Assembly: GCA_021154065.1 (NCBI GenBank)
Contig: JAJKJG010000409.1
Span: forward strand, 1 to 14,793
Direction: 5' to 3'
DNA from: Methylobacterium sp.
GTDB taxonomy: Bacteria; Pseudomonadota; Alphaproteobacteria; Rhizobiales; Beijerinckiaceae
Length of the DNA: 14,793 nt
Part shown: in pieces, positions 9,005 through 14,793 of the stretch
Layout of the letters: each line of letters starts with the position of its first letter
Numbering within the stretch: position 1 is the stretch's first letter
The notes under the pieces: model-generated
The model's input: the letters and a program-made list of their open reading frames with translations, nothing else
Databases searched by the model: none
Told to the model about the DNA's origin: nothing
Made by a program: the position numbers and the translations under genes

Positions 9005-9283
9005 ATGTTGGTTCTGCTGCGCATCGTCCTGACCGTCGGCGTGCTGTACTGGTACTCGCCGCTGCGCGCGCCCTCTCCTTGGGAGAAGCCCGGCGAGGCG
9101 CGGCCGGCGGCGTCGCAGGAAGGGCCGCACGGCTTTGGCCCGTCGAGCTTCGAGCGCGTCGGCCGCGTCATCCGGGCTTGGGAGATGCTGCCCGACAGGA
9201 CCGGGACACGGTGCTGCGGAGCGTCGTCCGGTCCCTGCCGCCGATCGCCGCACCGCGAAAGCCGGCCGATTAGAGCGCGATGA
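9005..9283 (+). CDS. Small membrane-anchored protein, apparent frameshift near 9197
   Basis: Starts at the ATG at 9005 with a single membrane helix (MLVLLRIVLTVGVLYWYSPL), followed by a Pro/Gly/Glu-rich linker and a short helical segment (FERVGRVIRAWEMLPD). I recall similar short unnamed proteins in Hyphomicrobiales; function unknown. After about 9196 the frame continues as a Cys/Arg-rich tail with A/T third positions and stops at 9283 inside the repeat. The -1 frame from 9196 instead reads QDRDTVLRSVVRSLPPIAAP with G/C-rich third positions and stops at the TAG at 9271-9273, which is the first three bases of repeat copy B. One missing base near 9196 would restore about 89 aa. Either a sequencing error or a real frameshift. 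Confidence 0.6.
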   Translation: MLVLLRIVLTVGVLYWYSPLRAPSPWEKPGEARPAASQEGPHGFGPSSFERVGRVIRAWEMLPDRTGTRCCGASSGPCRRSPHRESRPIRAR

Positions 9284-9369
9284 CGTCTCGTCGAGTCGTC
9301 ATCCCGCTCTACCTCTTTGCTTGAGCATGATCTTGTCCGAAAACCGGTAGCCACTTTTCGGGATCATGC
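9271..9369 (+). repeat. Two-hairpin palindromic repeat, copy B
   Basis: Same element as copies A and C, in the orientation of C. Hairpin one is 9271-9311 (TAGAGCG/CGCTCTA; GATGAC 9279-9284 with GTCATC 9298-9303). Hairpin two is 9325-9369 (GCATGATC/GATCATGC around CCGAAAA...TTTTCGG). The outermost GCTCTA end present in copy C is degenerate here. It lies between the small membrane protein and sufE. An ATG inside its end (9366) opens an in-frame extension of sufE that is not real coding sequence. Confidence 0.93.
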
Positions 9370-9422
9370 CGCACCGCCCGGCAAAGCTCGCGCCCGGGCG
9401 CGCGGCGCCCTATATTCCGGCC

Positions 9423-9854
9423 ATGCTGCCGCCTCTCGAGGAAATCCTGTCGAATTTCGAGCTCCTCGACGATTGGGAGGAGCGCTACCGCTATCTGATC
9501 GAGCTCGGGCGAATGATGCCGCCGCTCCCCGACGAGGCCCGCACCGATCAGAACAAGGTGATGGGCTGCGCGAGCCAGGTCTGGCTCGAGACCCGCGTCG
9601 AGCGCCACGACGGCGATCCCATCCTGCGCCTGCGGGGCGACAGCGACGCCCATATCGTGCGCGGCCTCATCGCGCTCCTGATCGCGCTCCTCTCGGACCG
9701 GCCGGCGGCGGTGATCGCCAAGACCGAGCCGCAGGATACCTTCCGGGCGCTCGGCCTTGCCGAGCACCTGACGCCGCAGCGCTCGAACGGCCTGCGCTCG
9801 ATGGTCGAGCGCATCAAGCGCGACGCCCGCGCCGTCGCCGCAAGCGTGCACTGA
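9423..9854 (+). CDS. sufE: SufE family sulfur acceptor protein
   Basis: 143 aa. SufE takes the persulfide sulfur from the cysteine desulfurase SufS and passes it to the SufBCD scaffold for iron-sulfur cluster assembly in the cytoplasm. The acceptor Cys49 lies in the family motif KVMGCASQVWL. The N-terminal FELLDDWEERYRYLIELG and the C-terminal LGLAEHLTPQRSNGLRSM are also typical, and the length is normal for the family. The ATG at 9423 is chosen because the longer frame from 9366 begins inside the repeat. TATATT (9411-9416) just before the ATG looks like a -10 element, which would place transcription start at or near the ATG and a leaderless mRNA; no good -35 is visible. No other suf gene is in the window. 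The gene converges on DUF6456, 17 bases apart. Confidence 0.93.
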   Translation: MLPPLEEILSNFELLDDWEERYRYLIELGRMMPPLPDEARTDQNKVMGCASQVWLETRVERHDGDPILRLRGDSDAHIVRGLIALLIALLSDRPAAVIAKTEPQDTFRALGLAEHLTPQRSNGLRSMVERIKRDARAVAASVH

Positions 9855-9871
9855 GCGGCGCGCGCGAGCGT

Positions 9872-10743
9872 TTACGGCGACGCGACGCTCCGCCACGCCG
9901 TGACGCCGCGCGAGCGAGCGGGACCGCGGGCCTCGCGGGCGAGCCCGTAGTGATCGGCGAGGCGGGCGAGCGCGAGCCTCGCGATGACCTTGCCCGAGCG
10001 CACCGGCCAGCCGCGCGCCCGCTCGATCTCCGCGAGACCGGTCAGGAAGCCGCAGAGATCGATGAGGAGATCGGCGAAATCCGACCCCACCGCCTCGAGC
10101 GCCCTGACGACGCGCTGCCGCGCCGCGACCGCGCTGTCGGTCGACGACGCCGGATCGCGCGGAGCGCCGCGGGCCTTGTCGGCGACGGCCGCGTCCCACT
10201 TCGCGGTCACCCGGGGCAGCATGGCGGCAAGCGTCAGATCCAGGCGCAGACGCTCTCCGGCCTGGTGGCAGGCCTCGTCGATGAGCGGCGCGCCGCTCGC
10301 ATCCTTGCGGCGGCGAAGCCAATCGAGCGGACTTTCCGAGGCGTCGAGCGTCACCGCGGCGCTGCGGCCCTCGAAGGCGATTCGCGCCTGGACGAGATCC
10401 TGGTGCTGCGCCGGGAAAGCGAGGTCCGGGGGCGCCGTCTGCCGGCGCCGGCGCGCAACGCCGACGCGCGAGATGCAGAAGCGTCGGCCGGCCCCGGCGC
10501 GGCTTGATTCGACGAGATCGCGACGCACGAGCTCGTCTGCCGCCGAGATCGGAAACCGACCGCCGCCGAGCGACACGCCGGCGCTCTCCTGGCGCACGAT
10601 GACCGTCCCCTCCCGACCGGGTCGGCGATCGCGTATGTCCCGCCGCCCTCGAGCGCCCGCAACAGCCGCGTCGCCTCACGCGACAGGTCGAGGCCTGCCG
10701 TCCGCTCCGATCCGTCTGCCTTATCCGCTGCTTTCGTCGGCAT
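9872..10743 (-). CDS. DUF6456 domain-containing protein, apparent frameshift near 10620
   Basis: The C-terminal part matches DUF6456 as I recall it: ASESPLDWLRRRKDASGAPL, ID.A...AGERLRLDLTLAAMLPRVTAKWD, RVVRALEAVGSDFADLLIDL and SGKVIARLALARLADHYGL. The uninterrupted frame only reaches a GTG at 10597 (241 aa). Upstream, a second frame starting at the ATG at 10743 carries a plausible N-terminus (LSREATRLLRALEGGG, TYAIADPVG), and joining them needs one extra base near 10615-10622, in a G-rich run. A good promoter lies 43 bases before 10743, supporting that start. The joined product is about 290 aa: an N-terminal, possibly helix-turn-helix-like region plus DUF6456. Cytoplasmic; function unknown. 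Either a sequence error or a broken gene. Confidence 0.78.
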
Positions 10744-10785
10744 TTGAATCGCTTCCCACGCCGGCCGCCCCGGCTAAGGATAACG

Positions 10786-10813
10786 ATCCTATATGCTTTT
10801 CTTCCTCTGTCAA
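10786..10813 (-). promoter_or_regulatory. Sigma-70-type promoter for the DUF6456 gene
   Basis: On the minus strand, TTGACA (10813-10808) is a perfect -35, followed by a 16-base spacer and TAGGAT (10791-10786) as the -10, matching four of six consensus bases. Predicted start is near 10779, giving a leader of about 36 bases before the ATG at 10743. It lies just beyond the polysaccharide lyase stop. Confidence 0.6.
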
Positions 10814-10820
10814 CGCCGAT

Positions 10821-11729
10821 CTAGAACGGCGGCCGAAAGAACGTCTTCGTCGCGCCGACGGCCGCGCCCGTCAGGCCGCGCAGGTAGGCGCGGTGGTAGA
10901 CCGTCATCTTGGCGGAGAGCGGATGAACCGTATAGACGCCGAACTTGAAGTAGTAGCCCTCGGCGACCCGGTAGCCGATCGGTCCCTCGTACCTGATGAA
11001 CCGGGCCCACGGTCCTGACTTGCAGCCGGCGTCCAGGAAGGCGCACGTCTTCTCGCGCCGCCAGCCGATGACGCTGCCGTTCTGCTCGGGCGACCACACG
11101 ATCCGGTAGACGTAATCGTAGAATGCGCCGAGCGCGTAGTCCGGATCCTGGAAGAGAACGATGCCGTCGCCGCGGCCCTGCGATGCCTCGTAGACCGGAT
11201 CGTTCCACAGCGTCACCGTGAAGACGCCGTCGATCAGCCGGTGGGCGAGAGGCGGCCGCCGATGCGGCGCCCCGAGCGGCATCTGCTCATGCCATTGCGC
11301 GAGCACCACCCGGTAGGGAGAGGCGCTCGGGAAATCGCGCGGCACCAGCGTCGAGAAGCGATACCAGACCTCTTGGCCGTTCGCGGCGTCGAACATGTCG
11401 CGCAGCTCGGCCCGGCGGCCCTGGTTGATCTCCGGCGCGTCCGGCGCGATCTCGAAGCGGATCACGGAAATATCGTTCGCGTTCGGGAAGGTGATGACCC
11501 GCGCCGAATCGCAGTCGGCGAGCCGGCGAAGGCTCACGCCGGGAATTTTCTTGATGTCGCATTTGACCGATTCTTCGTTGGCCTCGACCGGCACCCCCTG
11601 GACGACGAGGGTCGTCGGCGCGCGCGGCGGAACGGCTTCGACCGCCGCGGCCGGCGCCAGCGCCAGGAGCGCGAGGAACGCGATCGAAACACGCGAAGTT
11701 CGGGCGCAGGCGATCGCGCGGGTCATCAT
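10821..11729 (-). CDS. Secreted polysaccharide lyase (heparin lyase I-like family, PF14099)
   Basis: 302 aa from ATG-ATG at 11729. A Sec signal peptide covers about residues 1-31 (SIAFLALLALAPAAAVEA), so the enzyme is exported. The body fits the beta-jelly-roll polysaccharide lyase family PF14099: RFEIAPDAPE...GRRAELRDMFD, GQEVWYRFSTLVPRDFP, YRVVLAQWHEQMP, AHRLIDGVFTVTLWND and near the C-terminus EGYYFKFGVYTVHP. Such enzymes cleave uronic-acid-containing polysaccharides by beta-elimination; the substrate cannot be read from the sequence. Four cysteines (KCDIKK, DCDSAR, TCAFLDAGC) suggest disulfides in the periplasm or outside. It lies 151 bases downstream of glgP on the same strand, but the context gives no evidence of a shared pathway. 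It could instead serve in turnover of the cell's own exopolysaccharide. Confidence 0.85.
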   Translation of the reverse strand: MMTRAIACARTSRVSIAFLALLALAPAAAVEAVPPRAPTTLVVQGVPVEANEESVKCDIKKIPGVSLRRLADCDSARVITFPNANDISVIRFEIAPDAPEINQGRRAELRDMFDAANGQEVWYRFSTLVPRDFPSASPYRVVLAQWHEQMPLGAPHRRPPLAHRLIDGVFTVTLWNDPVYEASQGRGDGIVLFQDPDYALGAFYDYVYRIVWSPEQNGSVIGWRREKTCAFLDAGCKSGPWARFIRYEGPIGYRVAEGYYFKFGVYTVHPLSAKMTVYHRAYLRGLTGAAVGATKTFFRPPF

Positions 11730-11867
11730 GATCCAATCTGCAGTGTGCGCTCAGCTGTGCGCCACGCGCCGACCCACGCCCGGGCGGCGGGAGCAAGCTG
11801 AGCAGTTGTAGTATCTTTCCCTCAGGCTTGGAAAGCAGAAGCCGTCGGCGGCGCCCCGCGGGTCGGC

Positions 11868-11879
11868 GCACCGCGGTGC
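11868..11879. terminator. Palindrome immediately downstream of glgP, possible terminator
   Basis: GCACCGCGGTGC is a perfect 12-base palindrome beginning 2 bases after the glgP stop codon on the minus strand. A second GCGCC...GGCGC inverted repeat follows within 20 bases. There is no T-run, so intrinsic termination is uncertain. Confidence 0.3.
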
Positions 11880-11880
11880 C

Positions 11881-14418
11881 TTAAGGCTGCTTCACCGGCA
11901 CGCCCCAGATGTCGCCGGCGTATTCGCGGATGGTGCGGTCGGACGAGAACCAGCCGATCCGGGCCGTGTTGAGGATGCTCATGCGCCACCAGGCCTTGGG
12001 ATCGGACCACATCAGGTCGACATGGCGCTGCGCCTCCCAGTAGGCGTCGAAGTCGGCCGTCACCATGAAGCGGTCCCGGTGCGTGAGCTCCTGGATCAGA
12101 GGCCGGAACCGGTCGGGCTCGTCCGGGGAGAAGACGCCGTCTTCCAGGCTCTCCAAGGCGGCGGCGAGACGCGGGGTCGTGGCGATCGTGACCGGCGCGT
12201 GGGCGCCTTTGCGCCCCCAGGCCTCGACCTCGTCGGCGCGGAGCCCGAAGATCACGATGTTGTCGTGACCGACGCGCTCGCAGATCTCGATGTTGGCGCC
12301 GTCGAGCGTCCCGATCGTCAGCGCGCCGTTGAGCGCGAGCTTCATGTTGCCGGTGCCGGATGCCTCCATGCCGGCGGTCGAGATCTGCTCGGAGAGGTCG
12401 GCCGCCGGGATGATCGCCTCGGCGAGGCTGACGTTGTAGTTCGGCAGGAACGCGACCTTCAATCGGCCGCGCACGTCGGGGTCGTCGTTCACGACCCGGG
12501 CGACGTCGTTCGCAAGCTTGATGATGAGCTTCGCGCGGGCATAGCTCGCCGCCGCCTTGCCAGCGAAGATCTTCACCCGCGGCTGCCAGTCCCGGCGCGG
12601 CTCGGCCTTGATCGCCTGGTAGAGGGCGATGGTCTCGAGGATGTTGAGGAGCTGGCGCTTGTATTCGTGGATGCGCTTGATCTGCACGTCGAACAGGGCG
12701 GCCGGATCGACGCTGACCTGAAGCCGCTCGGCGATCAGCCGCGCCAGGGCTTCCTTGGCGGCCCGGCGCTGGGCGGCGAAGCGGTCCTGGAAGGCGGCGT
12801 CGGTCGCCAGCGGCTCGATCCGGCGCAGCGCGTCGGGATCGTCGAGGATCTCCGGTCCCGCCGCCTCGGCGAGGAGGTCGCGCAGGCGCGGGTTTGCCTG
12901 ATGCAGCCAGCGCCGGAAGGTGATGCCGTTGGTCTTGTTGACGATGCGGTCCGGATAGAGCGCGTGCAGGTCCTTGAAGACGGTCTTGCGCATGAGCTCG
13001 GTGTGAAGCGCCGAGACGCCGTTGACCTTGTGCGAGCCGAGGAAGGCGAGGTGCCCCATGCGCACCCGCCGCTCTTGCGTCTCGTCGATCAGCGACACGG
13101 CCGCGACGGCGCCGGCGTCCAGCGGCCCGGCCCGCTCGGCGAGCTGCTCCAGGTGGAGCCAGTTGATCAGGTAGATGATCTGCATGTGGCGCGGCAGCAG
13201 CCGCTCCAGCATGGCGACCGGCCAGGTCTCGAGCGCTTCCGGCAGGAGCGTGTGGTTGGTGTAGCTGAGGGTCCGGGTGGTGATCGCCCAGGCTTCCTCC
13301 CAGGGCAGCCCGTGCTCGTCGACGAGGAGCCGCATGAGCTCCGCGACGGCGATCGCCGGGTGGGTGTCGTTGAGCTGGATCGCCGACTTCTCGGCCAGGC
13401 TGCTCAGGGTTCCGTATTGCTGCAGATGCCGGCGCACCAGGTCCTGCAGCGACGCCGAGGTGAAGAAATACTCCTGCCGCAGCCGCAGCTCCTGGCCGGC
13501 CATCGTGGCGTCGCTCGGATAGAGGACGCGCGAGATCGCCTCGGCGCGAGCCCGGTGGGCGAGCGCGCCGACATAGTCGCCGAGGTTGAAGGTCTCGAGC
13601 TGCAGCGGGTCGGCGGCGCGCGCCGACCACAGCCGAAGGGTGTTGACGTGGCGGCCGCGCCACCCGACCACCGGCGTGTCGTAGGCGGCCGCGAGCACCG
13701 TCTCCGTGGGCTGCCAGATGCGCTTGATGACGCCGCCCTCGGCGACATGCTCGACCGAGCCGCCGAAGCGGATCGGGTAGACCACCTCGGGCCGCTCGAA
13801 CTCCCAAGGGTTTCCGCCGGCGAGCCAATCCTCCGGCAGCTCGTGCTGCCGGCCGTCGACGACGGTCTGGCGAAACAGGCCGTAATCGTAACGGATGCCG
13901 TAGCCGTAAGCCGGCACCTCGAGGCTAGCCAAGCTCTCCATGAAGCAGGCGGCAAGCCGCCCGAGGCCGCCGTTCCCGAGCGCCGCGTCCGGTTCGGTCT
14001 CGCGGACGCGGTCGAGGTCGACGCCGAGTTCGGCGAGCGCCTCGCGGGCCGTGTCGAGGAGGTCGAGATTGCCGAGCGCCTCGAACAAGAGCCGCCCGAT
14101 AAGGAACTCGAGCGAGAAATAGTAGACCCGCTTCTGCTCGCGCTGATAGGTCGCGCGGGTCGAATCCATCCAGCGGTCGATGACGTGGTCGCGCACCGCA
14201 AGCGCGGTTGCCGCGAACCAGTCGTGGTCGCGTGCGGCGGCGGGGTCCTTGCCGATCGAATAGGTGAGCTTCGCCAGGATGGCGTCGCGAAAGCTCGCCG
14301 GATCGACGCGCGCCGCGGCGGCCGCGCCGCCGTTCGGCCGTGCGGCTCTCGCCGCTTGCTCGCTGCGCGCCTTCGCGTGCCGCTTCGGCTCCAGAACGGT
14401 GTTGGCCTGTGTCATCAT
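11881..14418 (-). CDS. glgP: Glycogen/alpha-glucan phosphorylase
   Basis: 845 aa, normal for the family. This PLP-dependent cytoplasmic enzyme releases glucose-1-phosphate from the non-reducing ends of glycogen or maltodextrin. Motifs in order: RVYYFSLEFLIGR (98-110), ALGNGGLGRLAACFMESLA (146-164), IQLNDTHPAIAVAELMRL (347-364), SYTNHTLLPEALE (385-397), KTNGITFRRWL (495-505), QIKRIHEYKRQLLN (579-592), and the signature EASGTGNMKLALNGALTIG, with PLP lysine Lys693. The N-terminal 40 residues are a low-complexity Ala/Arg/Lys extension. The start is ATG at 14418 (ATG-ATG); the nearest purine-rich stretch is about 20 bases upstream, so the ribosome binding site is poor. treZ lies upstream on the same strand with repeat copy C between them, in line with a glucan/trehalose cluster extending beyond the window. 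Confidence 0.97.
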   Translation of the reverse strand: MMTQANTVLEPKRHAKARSEQAARAARPNGGAAAAARVDPASFRDAILAKLTYSIGKDPAAARDHDWFAATALAVRDHVIDRWMDSTRATYQREQKRVYYFSLEFLIGRLLFEALGNLDLLDTAREALAELGVDLDRVRETEPDAALGNGGLGRLAACFMESLASLEVPAYGYGIRYDYGLFRQTVVDGRQHELPEDWLAGGNPWEFERPEVVYPIRFGGSVEHVAEGGVIKRIWQPTETVLAAAYDTPVVGWRGRHVNTLRLWSARAADPLQLETFNLGDYVGALAHRARAEAISRVLYPSDATMAGQELRLRQEYFFTSASLQDLVRRHLQQYGTLSSLAEKSAIQLNDTHPAIAVAELMRLLVDEHGLPWEEAWAITTRTLSYTNHTLLPEALETWPVAMLERLLPRHMQIIYLINWLHLEQLAERAGPLDAGAVAAVSLIDETQERRVRMGHLAFLGSHKVNGVSALHTELMRKTVFKDLHALYPDRIVNKTNGITFRRWLHQANPRLRDLLAEAAGPEILDDPDALRRIEPLATDAAFQDRFAAQRRAAKEALARLIAERLQVSVDPAALFDVQIKRIHEYKRQLLNILETIALYQAIKAEPRRDWQPRVKIFAGKAAASYARAKLIIKLANDVARVVNDDPDVRGRLKVAFLPNYNVSLAEAIIPAADLSEQISTAGMEASGTGNMKLALNGALTIGTLDGANIEICERVGHDNIVIFGLRADEVEAWGRKGAHAPVTIATTPRLAAALESLEDGVFSPDEPDRFRPLIQELTHRDRFMVTADFDAYWEAQRHVDLMWSDPKAWWRMSILNTARIGWFSSDRTIREYAGDIWGVPVKQP

Positions 14419-14466
14419 CCAGTGGTGCTGTTGTGCATCCTTGGTCGATCGGAGCTTCCCCGGGTC

Positions 14467-14569
14467 TAGAGCGGGATGATTTTTCTTCGAGTCATCATCC
14501 CGCTATATCTGTTTGTTCGAGCATGATCTTTTCCGAAAACCGGTTCCCGCTTTTCGGGATCATGCTCTA
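14467..14569 (+). repeat. 103-base two-hairpin palindromic repeat, copy C (most complete)
   Basis: Full element with both outer ends: TAGAGC (14467-14472) and GCTCTA (14564-14569). Hairpin one is 14467-14507: TAGAGCG/CGCTATA with one mismatch, and GATGAT (14475-14480) with ATCATC (14494-14499). Hairpin two pairs GAGCATGATC (14519-14528) with GATCATGCTC (14558-14567). It lies between treZ and glgP, so it may stop or process the transcript between them, or sit in the glgP 5' region. Confidence 0.94.
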
Positions 14570-14652
14570 ATGCCCCTATCAGGCGATCGGCAAGGGTCGG
14601 CGCCTCGTTTGTCCGGAGCCGGTCAGGGTGCCGTCTCGACCTGAACGCCGAC

Positions 14653-14793
14653 TTAATCCGGCCCGGCGGGAGCGGCGGCGAGCACGACGGCGGCGTGACC
14701 GACGATGCGCCAGCGCTCCTTCGTCTCGATTTCCGGCGTGCCGCCGCCGCCGTAGCGCGGGTGTTCGCTCGACCAGAGGAGCGTCCAAATGCG
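14653..14793 (-). CDS. treZ: Malto-oligosyltrehalose trehalohydrolase, C-terminal fragment cut by window edge
   Basis: The last 46 codons of a minus-strand gene that continues past the right edge; the stop is TTA (TAA) at 14653-14655. The peptide contains LLWSSEHPRYGGGGTPEIET and ERWRIVGHAAVVLAA, which match the C-terminal domain of TreZ-type family GH13 enzymes as I know them. TreZ releases trehalose from maltooligosyl-trehalose made by TreY. The catalytic domain lies outside the window, so the assignment rests on this tail plus the adjacent glgP. Another GH13 member with a similar tail is the main alternative. Confidence 0.78.
   Translation of the reverse strand, partial: RIWTLLWSSEHPRYGGGGTPEIETKERWRIVGHAAVVLAAAPAGPD

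Noticed and set aside
9366..9422. N-terminal extension of SufE
   Set aside because: The ATG at 9366 is the end of repeat copy B; SufE homology starts at the ATG at 9423.
14419..14443. Seven-codon leader (MHNSTTG) ending at the glgP start
   Set aside because: It overlaps the ATGATG start, but its purine-rich sequence touches its own ATG with no spacing and it holds no regulatory codon run.
12022..14469. 815-codon open frame antisense to glgP
   Set aside because: The minus strand encodes a complete phosphorylase with all family motifs; long antisense frames are expected at this GC content.
14579..14788. 69-codon minus-strand frame at the right edge
   Set aside because: It is a shadow of the treZ tail, which uses another minus-strand frame and carries recognisable motifs.

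Overview
The window is about 70% GC and its protein families and synteny point to an alphaproteobacterium of the order Hyphomicrobiales (Rhizobiales). The evidence is the DUF1214/DUF1254 pair behind a class A penicillin-binding protein, the DUF2336, DUF1491 and DUF6456 families, and a 103-base palindromic repeat of a kind I know from many genomes of this order. Genus cannot be decided from the sequence. Everything looks chromosomal. I see no rRNA, tRNA, CRISPR array, transposase, phage gene or defence system.

Layout. (1) 3-3389, plus strand: a class A penicillin-binding protein, cut by the left edge, followed by two membrane-anchored DUF1214- and DUF1254-type proteins, the last two overlapping by 3 bases. 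(2) 3387-3489: repeat copy A, filling the gap between convergent genes. (3) 3491-4538, minus strand: a small conserved protein (about 70 aa, strong ribosome binding site), then a lipoprotein whose start codon is problematic. (4) 4539-4795: a divergent regulatory region with a CtrA-like box. (5) 4796-5905, plus: DUF2336. (6) 5898-8719, minus: a tight operon of a six-TM PAS histidine kinase of the DivJ/PleC-like type, a membrane-anchored peptidoglycan-binding protein and DUF1491. (7) 8720-9004: a second divergent region, again with a CtrA-like box. (8) 9005-9854, plus: a small membrane protein with an apparent frameshift, repeat copy B, and sufE. (9) 9872-10813, minus: a DUF6456 gene, apparently frameshifted, with a recognisable sigma-70-type promoter. 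(10) 10821-11729, minus: a secreted polysaccharide lyase. (11) 11881-14793, minus: glycogen phosphorylase (glgP), repeat copy C, and the last 46 codons of treZ, cut by the right edge.

How it works together. The left block concerns cell-wall synthesis and the envelope. The middle operon joins a membrane histidine kinase to a periplasmic peptidoglycan-binding protein. CtrA-like sites at both divergent promoters suggest cell-cycle control, which is an inference. The right block handles storage glucan and trehalose. The most notable non-gene structure is the three-copy repeat, which folds into two hairpins, shows a compensatory base pair between copies, and supplies the stop codon of one neighbouring gene and probably of a second. 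Two genes carry what look like single-base deletions, so sequence error or recent decay should be considered. I found no clear new biological system.
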